Translations under genes and position numbers: made by a program
From: Halorubrum salipaludis
GTDB taxonomy: Archaea; Halobacteriota; Halobacteria; Halobacteriales; Haloferacaceae
Direction of reading: 5' to 3'
Assembly: GCF_002286985.1 (NCBI RefSeq)
Contig: NZ_NSKC01000001.1
Coordinates: 124,001-188,000 of the forward strand
Length of the DNA: 64,000 nt
The notes under the pieces: model-generated
Seen by the model: only the letters and a program-made list of their open reading frames with translations
Databases searched by the model: none
Told to the model about the DNA's origin: nothing
In this document: positions 51,757 to 60,033 of the stretch, piece after piece
Layout of the letters: each line of letters begins with the position of its first letter
How positions within the stretch are numbered: position 1 is the first letter of the stretch

Positions 51757-52103
51757 GCGACCCGATCGAGGTCCCGATCTCGGAACGGTTCCGCCGCGGG
51801 GCCGACCAGTGGGCCGAAGAGCGCGTGATGACCGAGGAGGCCGCCCTCGAGGCCAAGGCCGAGCAGGCGCTGCTGGAGATCGAACACCTCGCGACCGGCG
51901 CTCAGGAGGTCGACTTCGAGCTCGACGAGGAGGGGGAGATCATCCGATACGTCCCCAGCGGGGAGCTGCGGGCGTTCCTCGACGCCCAGGCCGAGGCGTC
52001 CGGCGTCGACCGCGAGACCGTGCTGCGGCTCCACGTCGATCTCTTCGCCGGCGCGTTCCTCGACTCCGACACCGTCACGCCGGAGTCAGTGACCCACGAC
52101 TGA
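51753..52103 (+). CDS. Conserved helical protein (116 aa)
   Basis: From GTG 51753 the 116-residue protein is acidic and mostly helical (RFRRGADQWAEERVMTEEAALEAKAEQALLEIEHL), with a short beta stretch EVDFELDEEGEIIRYVPSG, and a C-terminal helix (RAFLDAQAEASGVDRETVLRL). No known function. Its stop codon lies inside a hairpin that resembles the end of an IS200/IS605 element (52093-52112), so its last five residues (SVTHD) may come from inserted DNA. Confidence 0.7.
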   Translation: MSDPIEVPISERFRRGADQWAEERVMTEEAALEAKAEQALLEIEHLATGAQEVDFELDEEGEIIRYVPSGELRAFLDAQAEASGVDRETVLRLHVDLFAGAFLDSDTVTPESVTHD

Positions 52104-52138
52104 AGTCGTGGGCTTCCGCCTCGTGCCTCTGTGAGGCG
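52093..52138 (+). mobile_element. Two hairpins resembling an IS200/IS605 right end
   Basis: CCCACGACT (52093-52101) and AGTCGTGGG (52104-52112) form a nine-pair hairpin around GA. A second hairpin CGCCTC/GAGGCG lies at 52117-52122 / 52133-52138. Sequences of the type CCCACGACT-N-AGTCGTGGG are familiar at the right ends of haloarchaeal IS200/IS605/IS1341-type elements. No transposase or tnpB is present in the window. It is best read as a solo remnant, or a terminator-like hairpin borrowed from one. Confidence 0.5.
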
Positions 52139-52226
52139 TCGGCTCCCCTCCGTTTCGCCTCGCCGCCGGGCCGAGAAAACGCGGTCGAGGGGAAGCTATT
52201 TGTCCGTGCACGGGTATGACAGTCGT

Positions 52227-52385
52227 ATGCACGAAGACAGCGGATGGCGTCCCGACACCGGCTGTCAGCGGTGTAACGGTCACGAGACGTGGACGCACAA
52301 CGCGGCCCACGAGATAAACGACGGCCAGCGCGACCCCGACGAGATGGACCTCGGACTGACCGAGGACGACGAAGACGACGAGTAG
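52227..52385 (+). CDS. Small conserved acidic protein (52 aa)
   Basis: The 52-residue product starts MHEDSGWRPDTGCQRCNGHETWTHN. A CQRC pair plus several His residues (GHETWTHNAAHE) hint at metal binding. The tail is acidic (DLGLTEDDEDDE). It lies alone, about 120 bases after the hairpin remnant and convergent with the TorD-like gene (33 bases). I have no function for it, and being this short the call rests on composition and the Cys-His pattern. Confidence 0.55.
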   Translation: MHEDSGWRPDTGCQRCNGHETWTHNAAHEINDGQRDPDEMDLGLTEDDEDDE

Positions 52386-52418
52386 GGCGCCGGAAGCGGC
52401 GAACGCCCAGCCGGCCGG

Positions 52419-53051
52419 TCAAGTCATCTGACTCGCGATCTCCTCCTCGAAGGCGACGTACCCCGACAGCAGGTACGCCGCCGCCTCGTAGAACGGCTCG
52501 TCGGTGTTGTCCAACACGTCCCGCGCGCAGTCGTCGATCCACTGCGAGAGGTGTTCGTCGTGGAAGACGCGCTGGAACCCCAGCGTCTCCTCGTCGCCCG
52601 CCCGCTGGCGCTCGATCAGGTGCCGGAGGAACGCCAGCTCGACGGCGACGTGGTCGTTCTCCTCGGGGTAGTCGTCGGGCGGCGACCAGCCCGCGGCCCC
52701 GTAGCTGGCCTCGACCTTCGCGAGCCCCTCGCCGCGGAAGTCGGTGTCGTCGCGGTAGTGCGTCTCGTGGGGAAGGACCGGCGGCCGCGGGCCGACGAAG
52801 ACGCGGGTGTACTCGCGTTCGAGGTCGTCGCGGACCGCGTCGACGTCGCGCCCCTCGTTGTCGGCGGCGAACGCGCGGAGGCGCTCGAACCCGGCGTCGA
52901 GGTCGTCCGAGACGGCCTGCTCCGGGACCTCGAAGTCGCCCGAGAGCAGCCGTTCGAGCAGCTCCTCCGGCGGGTAGTCGGCGAAGGCGTCCACGAGGAA
53001 CCCCGAGAGCTCGAGGCGGGTCTCGTAGAGGGCGGTCTGGTCGAGGCTCAT
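52419..53051 (-). CDS. TorD/DmsD-family molybdoenzyme chaperone
   Basis: This 210-residue all-helical protein matches the TorD/DmsD/NarJ chaperones that bind the Tat leader of molybdoenzymes and hold them until cofactor is inserted. Key stretch: REYTRVFVGPRPPVLPHETHYR with the EYTRLFxGP-type motif near residues 80-100, then RHLIERQRAGDEETLGFQRVFHDEHL. It overlaps the polyferredoxin gene by four bases (53048-53051), and sits opposite the formate dehydrogenase operon, whose catalytic subunit has a Tat leader, a natural client. Confidence 0.88.
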   Translation of the reverse strand: MSLDQTALYETRLELSGFLVDAFADYPPEELLERLLSGDFEVPEQAVSDDLDAGFERLRAFAADNEGRDVDAVRDDLEREYTRVFVGPRPPVLPHETHYRDDTDFRGEGLAKVEASYGAAGWSPPDDYPEENDHVAVELAFLRHLIERQRAGDEETLGFQRVFHDEHLSQWIDDCARDVLDNTDEPFYEAAAYLLSGYVAFEEEIASQMT

Positions 53052-55246
53052 CGGTCGCCCCCCACGTCGCCGCTCCCGTGAAGGAGCCGCACGCGGCAGT
53101 CCGGACAGTAGTCGAAGACGTTCTCGTCGCCGGCGGTGAGCCCCTCGACGAGCCCGCCGACCTCCTCTTGGATCTTGCTGGCCGTGCCCTCGCTGGCGAA
53201 GGGCGTCCCGCAGTTGGCGCACTCGCGCATCTCGCCCTCGAAGGCCGTCTCCCACGACTCCCCGTCGCGGTTCTCCGGGAGCCGGTCGAGGTGGATCCCC
53301 GGATCGAGCTCGATCGCGTCCTCCATACACCCCTCCTCGCAGAGTCCGCAGTTGACGCACCGCTCGTGGCTGAACTGGAGCTCGGCGCCGTCTCGGCGGA
53401 GCGCGTCGGTCGGACAGAGGTTCGAACACGTCGGCGTCAGCGCGCAGTCGTCGGACACCTCGACGGCCGCGAAGTCCTTCAGCCCGCGGATCACGTCCCG
53501 CTCGGGGTCGACGTGGTCGAGGATCGTCCGGACGCTCTCTAACGTCCAGTCGTGGCTGTTGAACGCGGGGTTCGGGCGCTCGCCGCCGCTCGGCTGGGCC
53601 GCGATCCCGCCGTCGGTCAGGGCGGCGCCCGCCCCGTCCCTCCCGGCGCCCGGGTCGACGAGCCGCCCCGTCGCCTCGTGTTCGCCGGCGGGGACGGGCG
53701 ACGGGTCGAGCGACTCGACGAACGCGTCGAGCTCGTCGACGAACGGCCCGTGGTCGGCGAGATTCGGCGCGAAGAAGGCGACGCGCTCGCCGAGGCCGAG
53801 GTCGGTCGTGGCGCGGTTGAGCCGGTCGACTAACTCGGCCTTGGGGTCCGGTCCGGAGTGCAGGCAGTCGTCGCCGCAGCCGACGACCGCGACGCCGTCC
53901 GCGCCCGCGGCGAGCGCGTGGGCGACGTGCGCCTCGCCGACGGTGTCGGTGCAGTTGACCCGGACGGGGAGGATCGGCGGGTACTCGACGCCCGGCCCGA
54001 TCTGCGAGCGGCGGCCGTACTCGGAGAGCGCCTCGGCGGCGCGCTCCGAGCAGACGAACGCGACGACGGGCGTCTCGATCCCGTCCGAGCCGCGGTCGAA
54101 GAGCCAGCCGCCCGAGTCGTCCGTGGTCGGACGCAGCAGGGCCTCCACCTGTCGGGCGATGCGCTCGTTGTCGGGCTCGCTGAGCGTGACCGCGCCGGTC
54201 GGACACGAGCTGGTGCAGGCGCCGCAGTTCCGGCACGCCTCCTTGAAGAAGTCCACGTCGTCGACGCGGGGGCGCTCGACGGCGCCGTGGGGGCAGGCGT
54301 CGACGCAGGCGGTACAGCCCTGCTGGCCCGACTCGCCGGCGGCGCAGACGTCCATATCGAGATCGAGGTGGTCCGGACCCTCGTAGCCGCCGAGCATGGA
54401 CTCGATCGCCGAGACCGCCCCGGCGTCGACGTGCGTGTAGAACCCGATCCGACCACCGCGGGTGTCGGCGTCGGCGCCGGGGTAGACGACCTGGTCGACC
54501 TCCAGCTCGCGGGCGACGCCGTCGGTGTCGATGGCGTCGACGGGACAGCAGTCGGTCCACGCGCCGTCGGGCGCGTCGGGGTCGATGTCGACCGGCCTGG
54601 TCGTGACCATCCCGTCGGGTCCCCGTCGGACGCACTCCATACAGGAGATGCAGTCCTCGGTGACGCGGGCCTCGAGCGTCAGGGTGAACTCGCCGAACCG
54701 CCCCGAGACGTCGGCGACGCGGCCGCGCTCGACGGTCACCTCGTCGAGGTCCGCCTCGCCGGCCAGCTCCCGGCCGTCGGCGACGAGCGTCACGTCGGCC
54801 GTGTCGGCGAGCGCCGCGGCGGTCTCGGCGTCCCCGACGACGGCGACCCGGTCGCCTGCCTCGCGGGTGTGGACGCGCTCGACCGGCTCGTGGTCGAAGC
54901 GGGTGGCCGCGGCGTTGGCCAGTCGCGCGGTCTTGTCGGTGGCGGCGGACTCGCCGTGGACCCAGCCGGCGCCCTCGCGCTGGTCGACGAACTCGATGGC
55001 GTCCGGGTGGAGCCCGTGGTCGACCGCCTCCTCCCGGAGCGACTCCTGGACGCCGGGCTCCGGACAGGTGACGACGAGCTGGTCGAGGTCGTGCTCGTCG
55101 ATGACCGCCGACATGGCATCGCGGCCGTCGCCGCAGAGCATCCGCGAGCTCGCGGCGACGTCGACCCCCTCGATGCCCTCTCGGGCCTCGGCGAGGTCGA
55201 CGTCGCAGGTGTCCGCACAGGAGCAGACGAAGGTCCCCGTGTTCAT
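53048..55246 (-). CDS. Polyferredoxin with MvhD/FlpD-like domain
   Basis: This 732-residue Fe-S protein has an N-terminal CSCADTCD cysteine group, 4Fe-4S motifs (CISCMECVRRG, CAAGESGQQGCTACVDACP, CRNCGACTSSCP), a middle MvhD/FlpD-like domain (VAFVCSERAAEALSEYGRR ... VVGCGDDCLHSGPDPKAEL, about 360-470), a later double-ferredoxin region (CSNLCPTDALRR, CVNCGLCEEGCMEDAIEL), and a C-terminal zinc ribbon (CANCGTPF / CPDC). This matches the hydrogenase/heterodisulfide-reductase iron-sulfur type that couples electrons between partners. No flavin HdrA domain was seen. It is divergent from fdhG with a 430-base shared promoter region. Confidence 0.9.
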   Translation of the reverse strand: MNTGTFVCSCADTCDVDLAEAREGIEGVDVAASSRMLCGDGRDAMSAVIDEHDLDQLVVTCPEPGVQESLREEAVDHGLHPDAIEFVDQREGAGWVHGESAATDKTARLANAAATRFDHEPVERVHTREAGDRVAVVGDAETAAALADTADVTLVADGRELAGEADLDEVTVERGRVADVSGRFGEFTLTLEARVTEDCISCMECVRRGPDGMVTTRPVDIDPDAPDGAWTDCCPVDAIDTDGVARELEVDQVVYPGADADTRGGRIGFYTHVDAGAVSAIESMLGGYEGPDHLDLDMDVCAAGESGQQGCTACVDACPHGAVERPRVDDVDFFKEACRNCGACTSSCPTGAVTLSEPDNERIARQVEALLRPTTDDSGGWLFDRGSDGIETPVVAFVCSERAAEALSEYGRRSQIGPGVEYPPILPVRVNCTDTVGEAHVAHALAAGADGVAVVGCGDDCLHSGPDPKAELVDRLNRATTDLGLGERVAFFAPNLADHGPFVDELDAFVESLDPSPVPAGEHEATGRLVDPGAGRDGAGAALTDGGIAAQPSGGERPNPAFNSHDWTLESVRTILDHVDPERDVIRGLKDFAAVEVSDDCALTPTCSNLCPTDALRRDGAELQFSHERCVNCGLCEEGCMEDAIELDPGIHLDRLPENRDGESWETAFEGEMRECANCGTPFASEGTASKIQEEVGGLVEGLTAGDENVFDYCPDCRVRLLHGSGDVGGDR

Positions 55247-55497
55247 GCGAACCGGGTTATGGCCGGAGTGTCAAAGGGCTTGCTGCGAACCGAACCGGAT
55301 CCGGTCAGAACCGCCGCGACCGCCGGCACGGATCGGGCCGCGACCCGCACGTGGGTCTGTCCCGGGCACAGATCAGTGTCCCGCGCCGGACTCGGAATGC
55401 GTCACCGCTCGCACCGCGCGTCCGCCGATCGCGGGCCGGCGCGCGCGAGCGATATCCGCGCCAATCGGTAGCACATTCATCGCCCTTCGTCGGAGGG

Positions 55498-55563
55498 TTT
55501 AAATACTATAAATAGATTTTCCGCGTTCCAGCGGTCTGAAAAGTAACTATAATCATAAATACA
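55498..55563 (+). promoter_or_regulatory. AT-rich promoter region of the formate dehydrogenase operon
   Basis: In this GC-rich window, 55498-55563 is strikingly AT-rich. It has TTTAAATA (55498-55505), CTATAAATAG (55506-55515), ACTATAATC (from 55546) and CATAAATACA (55554-55563). Two TATA-like boxes give two possible starts, with leaders of roughly 90 or 140 bases before the ATG at 55677. It lies in the shared region with the divergent polyferredoxin gene. The rest of 55247-55676 holds no gene I can support. Confidence 0.6.
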
Positions 55564-55676
55564 GGAAGATCTGGCCGGTTCTGTCGGAAGTTTCTTTTGA
55601 TTACGGTCGTGGGCCCATGCTGTATGCCGATCCGGCGTGCGGGACACGTGGGGTTGGGCACACGGAGCGGCAACCA

Positions 55677-58600
55677 ATGAGCGAGCCCGTAACACTCGAC
55701 CTGGACAGGCGGTCGTTCATGAAGGCCTCCGCGCTGGCGGGCGCGGTCGCCTTCGGGGGCGGCGCGACTGGACAGGTCCTCGGACAGGAGGAGGAACCGG
55801 ACGGCGTCGGCGACGACGCCGAGACAGCGAAGGTGATCTGTAACTACTGTTCCATCGGCTGCGGCTTCAAGGCCGTCAAGGACGGCGAGGCGTTCGTCGG
55901 CCAGGAGCCGTGGCACGAGAACCCGCTGAACAACGGGTCGCTGTGTTCGAAGGGGGCCGGGATCTTGGAGACCGAGCACTCCGAGCGGCGGCTCAAACAC
56001 CCGATGCGGAAGGAGGACGGCGAGTGGCGGAAGATTTCGTGGGACGAGGCGTACAGCGAGATCGCCGAGACCTACGAGGAGACGGTCGAGCAGTACAGCC
56101 CGGAGAGCGTGATGCTGCTGGGATCGGCGCACCACTCCAACGAGTCGGCGTACGCCTCCCGGAAGTTCTCCGCGTTCCTCGGCACCAACAACATCGACCA
56201 CCAGGCGCGTATCTGCCACTCGACGACCGTCACCGGCCTCGCGAACACGTGGGGCTACGGGGCGATGACCAACACGATCAACGACTACCGGAACTTCGAC
56301 CTCCTCATCATCATCGGGCAGAACCCGGCGGAGGCGCACCCGGTCGTGATGCAGCACATCCTGGAGGGGCAGAAGCGGGGCGGCACCATCGTCTCTATCG
56401 ACCCCCGGTACACGAAGACGTCGGCGCACGCCGACCGCTTCCACCGGATGCGCCCGGGGACGGACGTGGCCATCATGATGGGCCTCATCAAGTACGTCCG
56501 CGACCAGGGCGAGCTCGACGAGGAGATGCTCGACGAGCGGACGATGGGGTGGCCGGACGTCGACGCCGAGCTCGACCAGTACGACCTCGAGACCGTCGCC
56601 GACATCTCCTGGATAAGCGAGGAGAGCCTCCAGGAGATCGGCGACCTCGTGATCGAGAACCAGCCCAACATCCAGATCGAGTGGGCGATGGGCGGCACCC
56701 AGCACAACAACGGGACGCAGAACATCCGCTCGTACGCGCTGGCGTCGCTGGGGTGGGGGTCGGCCGCCCGCTCCGGCGGCGGCCTCCAGGTTATGCGCGG
56801 CCACGCCAACGTCCAGGGGGCGACCGACCTCGGCGTCGAGTCGTCGATCCTTCCGGGCTACTACGGCGTCGGCGGCGCGGGGTCGTGGGAACACTGGACC
56901 AACGTCTGGAACCAGAGTCCGTGGACCTCGGGGTCGATCACGGCCGAGGAGCTCCACGACGACTACTTCGCCACGATGGACGACGAGCTCTTCGAGAAGA
57001 TCAACGGCGGGCCCCCGGGCGACGACCGGGACACGAGCTGGCCGGACACCGCGGGCAACATGATGTTCCGCGAGGGGCTGACCGTCGCCCGGTGGTACGA
57101 GGCCGCGCTCGACCAGAGCGACCGGCTCAACGAGTCCGACCTCTACCAGCCCGACCCGGTGAAGATGGCCTTCTACTGGGGCCACTCGGCGAACTCCATC
57201 TCGGAGATGGACAAACAGCGACAGGCGATGGAGGCGCTCGACCTCCTGGTCGTGGTCGACGTCTTCCCGGCGGTCGCCGGCACGCTCCCGAAGGAGGACA
57301 ACGTCCTGCTACTGCCCGCGTCGAGCCAGTACGAGCACGTCCGGACGCTGACCAACACCAACCGCTCGGTCCAGTGGTCCGAGCGCGCCTCGCCGCCGGC
57401 GCACAACTCCAAGCCGGACCTCCAGATATTCATGGAGCTGGCCCACGAGCTCGGCTTCGGCGAGCACTTCGACTGGGGCTCCGGGAAGGGGATCTACAAC
57501 GGCCGGTCGACCCACGAGGACGTCGTCCGCGAGATCAACCTCGGGACGCGCTCGATCGGCTACCAGCAGCCGCCGGAGAAGCTCCAACAGCACGTCGAGT
57601 ACGACTACCTGTTCAACACCGACACGCTCCGCGCCGACGCGCCGGGCACGCCGGTCGACGGGGAGTACTGGTCGCTGCCGTGGCCCTACTGGGGCGGCGA
57701 CCACCCCGGGACGCCGATCATCTGGACCTCCGAGCTCGACCCGCGCGACGGCGGCCACGACTTCCGGACCAGCTGGGGGACGCAGGCCCCCACGCCCGAC
57801 GAGTGGGACGACATGGGCGTCGACAAGCCGTACCCGATGTCCGAGACGGTCGCCGAGGAGGGCGAGGCGGACGGCCTCGATCTGCTGCGCGACCCCTTCG
57901 AGCCCGAGTGGTGGGACGACACCATCGAGGGCGTCCCGCAGTATCCGGCGTTCACGACGACGCTGCCGGACGACGTGACCGAGCCGCACCAGCAGTCGCT
58001 CCCGCAGGAGTACGCGCTCCGCGAGGACCGCTCCGCGTTCGACGCGGCACAGGAGCTCAACGAGAACTACGGTCACGACCACGACCTCGACTTCTGGGCG
58101 CAGTTCGACAACAACCAGCCGGACCCGCCGACGGGACGCGGCAAGGCCCGCGCGGTGGCGTGGAACTTCCTCGACACCGTCCCGGTCCACCGCGAGCCGA
58201 TCGAGAGCCCGCGCCCGGACCTCGTCGAGGAGTGGCCCGCGAACGGCCAGCAGCACAACTTCTGGCGGCTCGACCAGAACAACGCGACGACACAGGAGAA
58301 CGCGATGCAGGAGGTGCAGTCGGCCCAAGCGGAGATGCCCGACGGCGCCCAGCAGCTGATCCTCACCTCGGGGCGACAGGTCGAACATCAGGGCGGCGGC
58401 GCCGAGACGCGCAACAACCCCCTGACGGCCGATCTCCAGCCGCACATGTACGCGGAGATCCATCCGGACGTCGCCGAGGAGATGGACCTCCGCGGCGGCG
58501 AAGACCACGTCATCGTCCACCCGACCGCCTCGGAGAAGAGCTCGATCCTCGTGAAGGCGAAGGTGACGGAGCGCCCGAACACCGAGGAGATATTCCTGCC

Positions 58601-58901
58601 GTACCACTGGGGCGGGGTCTTCAGCGGCCAGAGCCAGGCCGACGCCTACCCGGAGGGGACGAAGCCGCTGGCGATCGGCGAGTCGGCGAACATCGTGACG
58701 GCCTCCGGGTTCGACGTCGAGACGCAGATGCAAGAGACCAAGGCGGGGATCGTCGTGATGGAGAAGGCGACGGAGGCGCGCGTCGAGGAACTCGACATGG
58801 AGTTCATCGACTACCCGCAAGACGAGGCCGGCATCGGCCGCCAGAAGTCCTACGACACGCGCGACTGGGACATGGCACAAGAGAGCTTCGGTGACGACTA
58901 A
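55677..58901 (+). CDS. fdhG: Formate dehydrogenase catalytic subunit, Tat-exported, Cys form
   Basis: This is a 1074-residue bis-MGD molybdo/tungsto enzyme. A Tat leader (RRSFMK at residues 11-16, then a hydrophobic Ala/Gly stretch) sends it to the outer face. The 4Fe-4S ligands are Cys55, Cys58 and Cys62 (CNYCSIGC) and Cys90 (NNGSLCSKGAG). The active-site residue is Cys180 in DHQARICHSTTV, the position of selenocysteine in E. coli FdnG (NQARV-U-HGPTV), followed by TGLANTWGYGAMTN. The C-terminal dinucleotide-binding domain is complete (LTSGRQVEHQGGGAETRNNP). ATG 55677 is preferred to one 60 bases upstream, since the Tat motif then sits near the start. Confidence 0.93.
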   Translation: MSEPVTLDLDRRSFMKASALAGAVAFGGGATGQVLGQEEEPDGVGDDAETAKVICNYCSIGCGFKAVKDGEAFVGQEPWHENPLNNGSLCSKGAGILETEHSERRLKHPMRKEDGEWRKISWDEAYSEIAETYEETVEQYSPESVMLLGSAHHSNESAYASRKFSAFLGTNNIDHQARICHSTTVTGLANTWGYGAMTNTINDYRNFDLLIIIGQNPAEAHPVVMQHILEGQKRGGTIVSIDPRYTKTSAHADRFHRMRPGTDVAIMMGLIKYVRDQGELDEEMLDERTMGWPDVDAELDQYDLETVADISWISEESLQEIGDLVIENQPNIQIEWAMGGTQHNNGTQNIRSYALASLGWGSAARSGGGLQVMRGHANVQGATDLGVESSILPGYYGVGGAGSWEHWTNVWNQSPWTSGSITAEELHDDYFATMDDELFEKINGGPPGDDRDTSWPDTAGNMMFREGLTVARWYEAALDQSDRLNESDLYQPDPVKMAFYWGHSANSISEMDKQRQAMEALDLLVVVDVFPAVAGTLPKEDNVLLLPASSQYEHVRTLTNTNRSVQWSERASPPAHNSKPDLQIFMELAHELGFGEHFDWGSGKGIYNGRSTHEDVVREINLGTRSIGYQQPPEKLQQHVEYDYLFNTDTLRADAPGTPVDGEYWSLPWPYWGGDHPGTPIIWTSELDPRDGGHDFRTSWGTQAPTPDEWDDMGVDKPYPMSETVAEEGEADGLDLLRDPFEPEWWDDTIEGVPQYPAFTTTLPDDVTEPHQQSLPQEYALREDRSAFDAAQELNENYGHDHDLDFWAQFDNNQPDPPTGRGKARAVAWNFLDTVPVHREPIESPRPDLVEEWPANGQQHNFWRLDQNNATTQENAMQEVQSAQAEMPDGAQQLILTSGRQVEHQGGGAETRNNPLTADLQPHMYAEIHPDVAEEMDLRGGEDHVIVHPTASEKSSILVKAKVTERPNTEEIFLPYHWGGVFSGQSQADAYPEGTKPLAIGESANIVTASGFDVETQMQETKAGIVVMEKATEARVEELDMEFIDYPQDEAGIGRQKSYDTRDWDMAQESFGDD

Positions 58902-59575
58902 TGTCAACACACAACCAAAACCGGATGAGCGACGGCGTGATGTCCACGGGCGAGGGGATGCGCATCTTCCCCGACGTGGAGGCCTGCATCGACTGCGGGG
59001 CCTGCGTCGTCTCGTGTAAGCGCACGTGGGACGTACCGAACACCGAACAGCGCATCGAGATATCGACCATGCTGGAGGGCCGCGAGGGCGACGAGGGGTA
59101 CAACCACCGCCAGACGGCGGCCCTCGCGGAGGGACAGAACCCCGGGGAGACCAGCCTCCCGATGCAGTGTTACCACTGCGAGAACGCCCCGTGCGTGTCG
59201 GTGTGCCCGACCGACGCCCTCCAGAAGGAGGACGACGGCTTCGTGACGGTGTCGGACGACCTCTGTGTTGGCTGTCAGTACTGCCTGTCGGCCTGCCCGT
59301 TCGGCGCCCCGCAGTTCCCGGACGGCGAGGGGACCGTCAGCTCCGAGGTGTTCGGCACCGGCGGCGTGATGGACAAGTGTACCGGCTGCCGGTCGCGCCA
59401 GAAGGCCGGGAAGGGACCGGCGTGCGCCGAGGAGTGCTCGACGGACGCCATCCTCGTCGGCTCCGCCGGCGACATCGCGGACGAACTCGAACAGCGCGGG
59501 AGCGGGTCGTTCTTCAACGACACCGCCCTAGAGATAATCTTCGGCGACGACGCCGACATGGTGAGCGACGCATGA
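58901..59575 (+). CDS. fdhH: Formate dehydrogenase iron-sulfur subunit
   Basis: This 224-residue ferredoxin-like subunit resembles FdnH/HybA/DmsB-type four-cluster proteins. Four Cys groups are visible: CIDCGACVVSC (about 31-41), CYHCENAPCVSVCP (about 88-101), CVGCQYCLSACP (about 121-132) and CTGCRSRQKAGKGPACAEEC (about 160-179). Together they would pass electrons from the catalytic subunit to the membrane part. No signal peptide was seen, so it likely leaves with the Tat-borne catalytic subunit. Its ATG overlaps the fdhG stop by one base (TAATG). Confidence 0.92.
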   Translation: MSTHNQNRMSDGVMSTGEGMRIFPDVEACIDCGACVVSCKRTWDVPNTEQRIEISTMLEGREGDEGYNHRQTAALAEGQNPGETSLPMQCYHCENAPCVSVCPTDALQKEDDGFVTVSDDLCVGCQYCLSACPFGAPQFPDGEGTVSSEVFGTGGVMDKCTGCRSRQKAGKGPACAEECSTDAILVGSAGDIADELEQRGSGSFFNDTALEIIFGDDADMVSDA

Positions 59576-60033
59576 GCGATCCCGACCCGACCGACGGCGA
59601 CACGAGCGACGAGGAGCCGGCGACGACGGAGGCGTCGGGGGCATCGAGCGGCGGCGACCGCGCCGACAGCCTCGTCTTCTGGGGCTGTGCGGTCTTCGGC
59701 CTCGCGCTGGCGACCGGGTCGGTGTGGTTCTTCAGTTCGCAAGGGATCTGGCACGAGGCGCTGATGCGGGTCCACCCCACGCTGAGCGGCGGCGGCGTCG
59801 GCGCCAGCTGGGAGGCCGGCGTCACGAACACGGTCCTGACGTTCCTGATCGACTTCATCCACGTCGCGGACGTCGTCATGGGGATCTTCATCCTCCTGTT
59901 GATGCTGATCCACTGGACGGCGTTCCACCGGCTCGCGAGCCGGATGCGACCGCCGGCCGGGACCGGGACCGGAATGGAGACGGAGGCGCCCGTCGCCGAT
60001 GGCGGCGAACCGAAGGGAGGTGACCGCGAATGA
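59572..60033 (+). CDS. Two-helix membrane subunit in the formate dehydrogenase operon (153 aa)
   Basis: This 153-residue protein has an acidic N-terminus (1-32), a membrane helix at about 35-57 (LVFWGCAVFGLALATGSVWFF), a second at about 87-113 (VLTFLIDFIHVADVVMGIFI), and a Gly/Pro-rich tail. It overlaps fdhH by four bases and the cytochrome gene by four bases (60030-60033), so it is a real operon member. It is not a subunit of the classical FdnGHI complex, so it may be a haloarchaeal accessory or part of an enlarged membrane anchor. The two His residues in its helices could be heme ligands, but that is a guess. Confidence 0.8.
   Translation: MSDPDPTDGDTSDEEPATTEASGASSGGDRADSLVFWGCAVFGLALATGSVWFFSSQGIWHEALMRVHPTLSGGGVGASWEAGVTNTVLTFLIDFIHVADVVMGIFILLLMLIHWTAFHRLASRMRPPAGTGTGMETEAPVADGGEPKGGDRE

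Noticed and set aside
51105-52103. A 332-residue protein starting at 51105
   Set aside because: The first two-thirds are antisense-like Arg-rich frame over other genes. The real gene starts at GTG 51753, overlapping the upstream stop.
56204-56225. Selenocysteine in formate dehydrogenase
   Set aside because: The codon at the active-site position is TGC (Cys180), not TGA, and the frame is open throughout.
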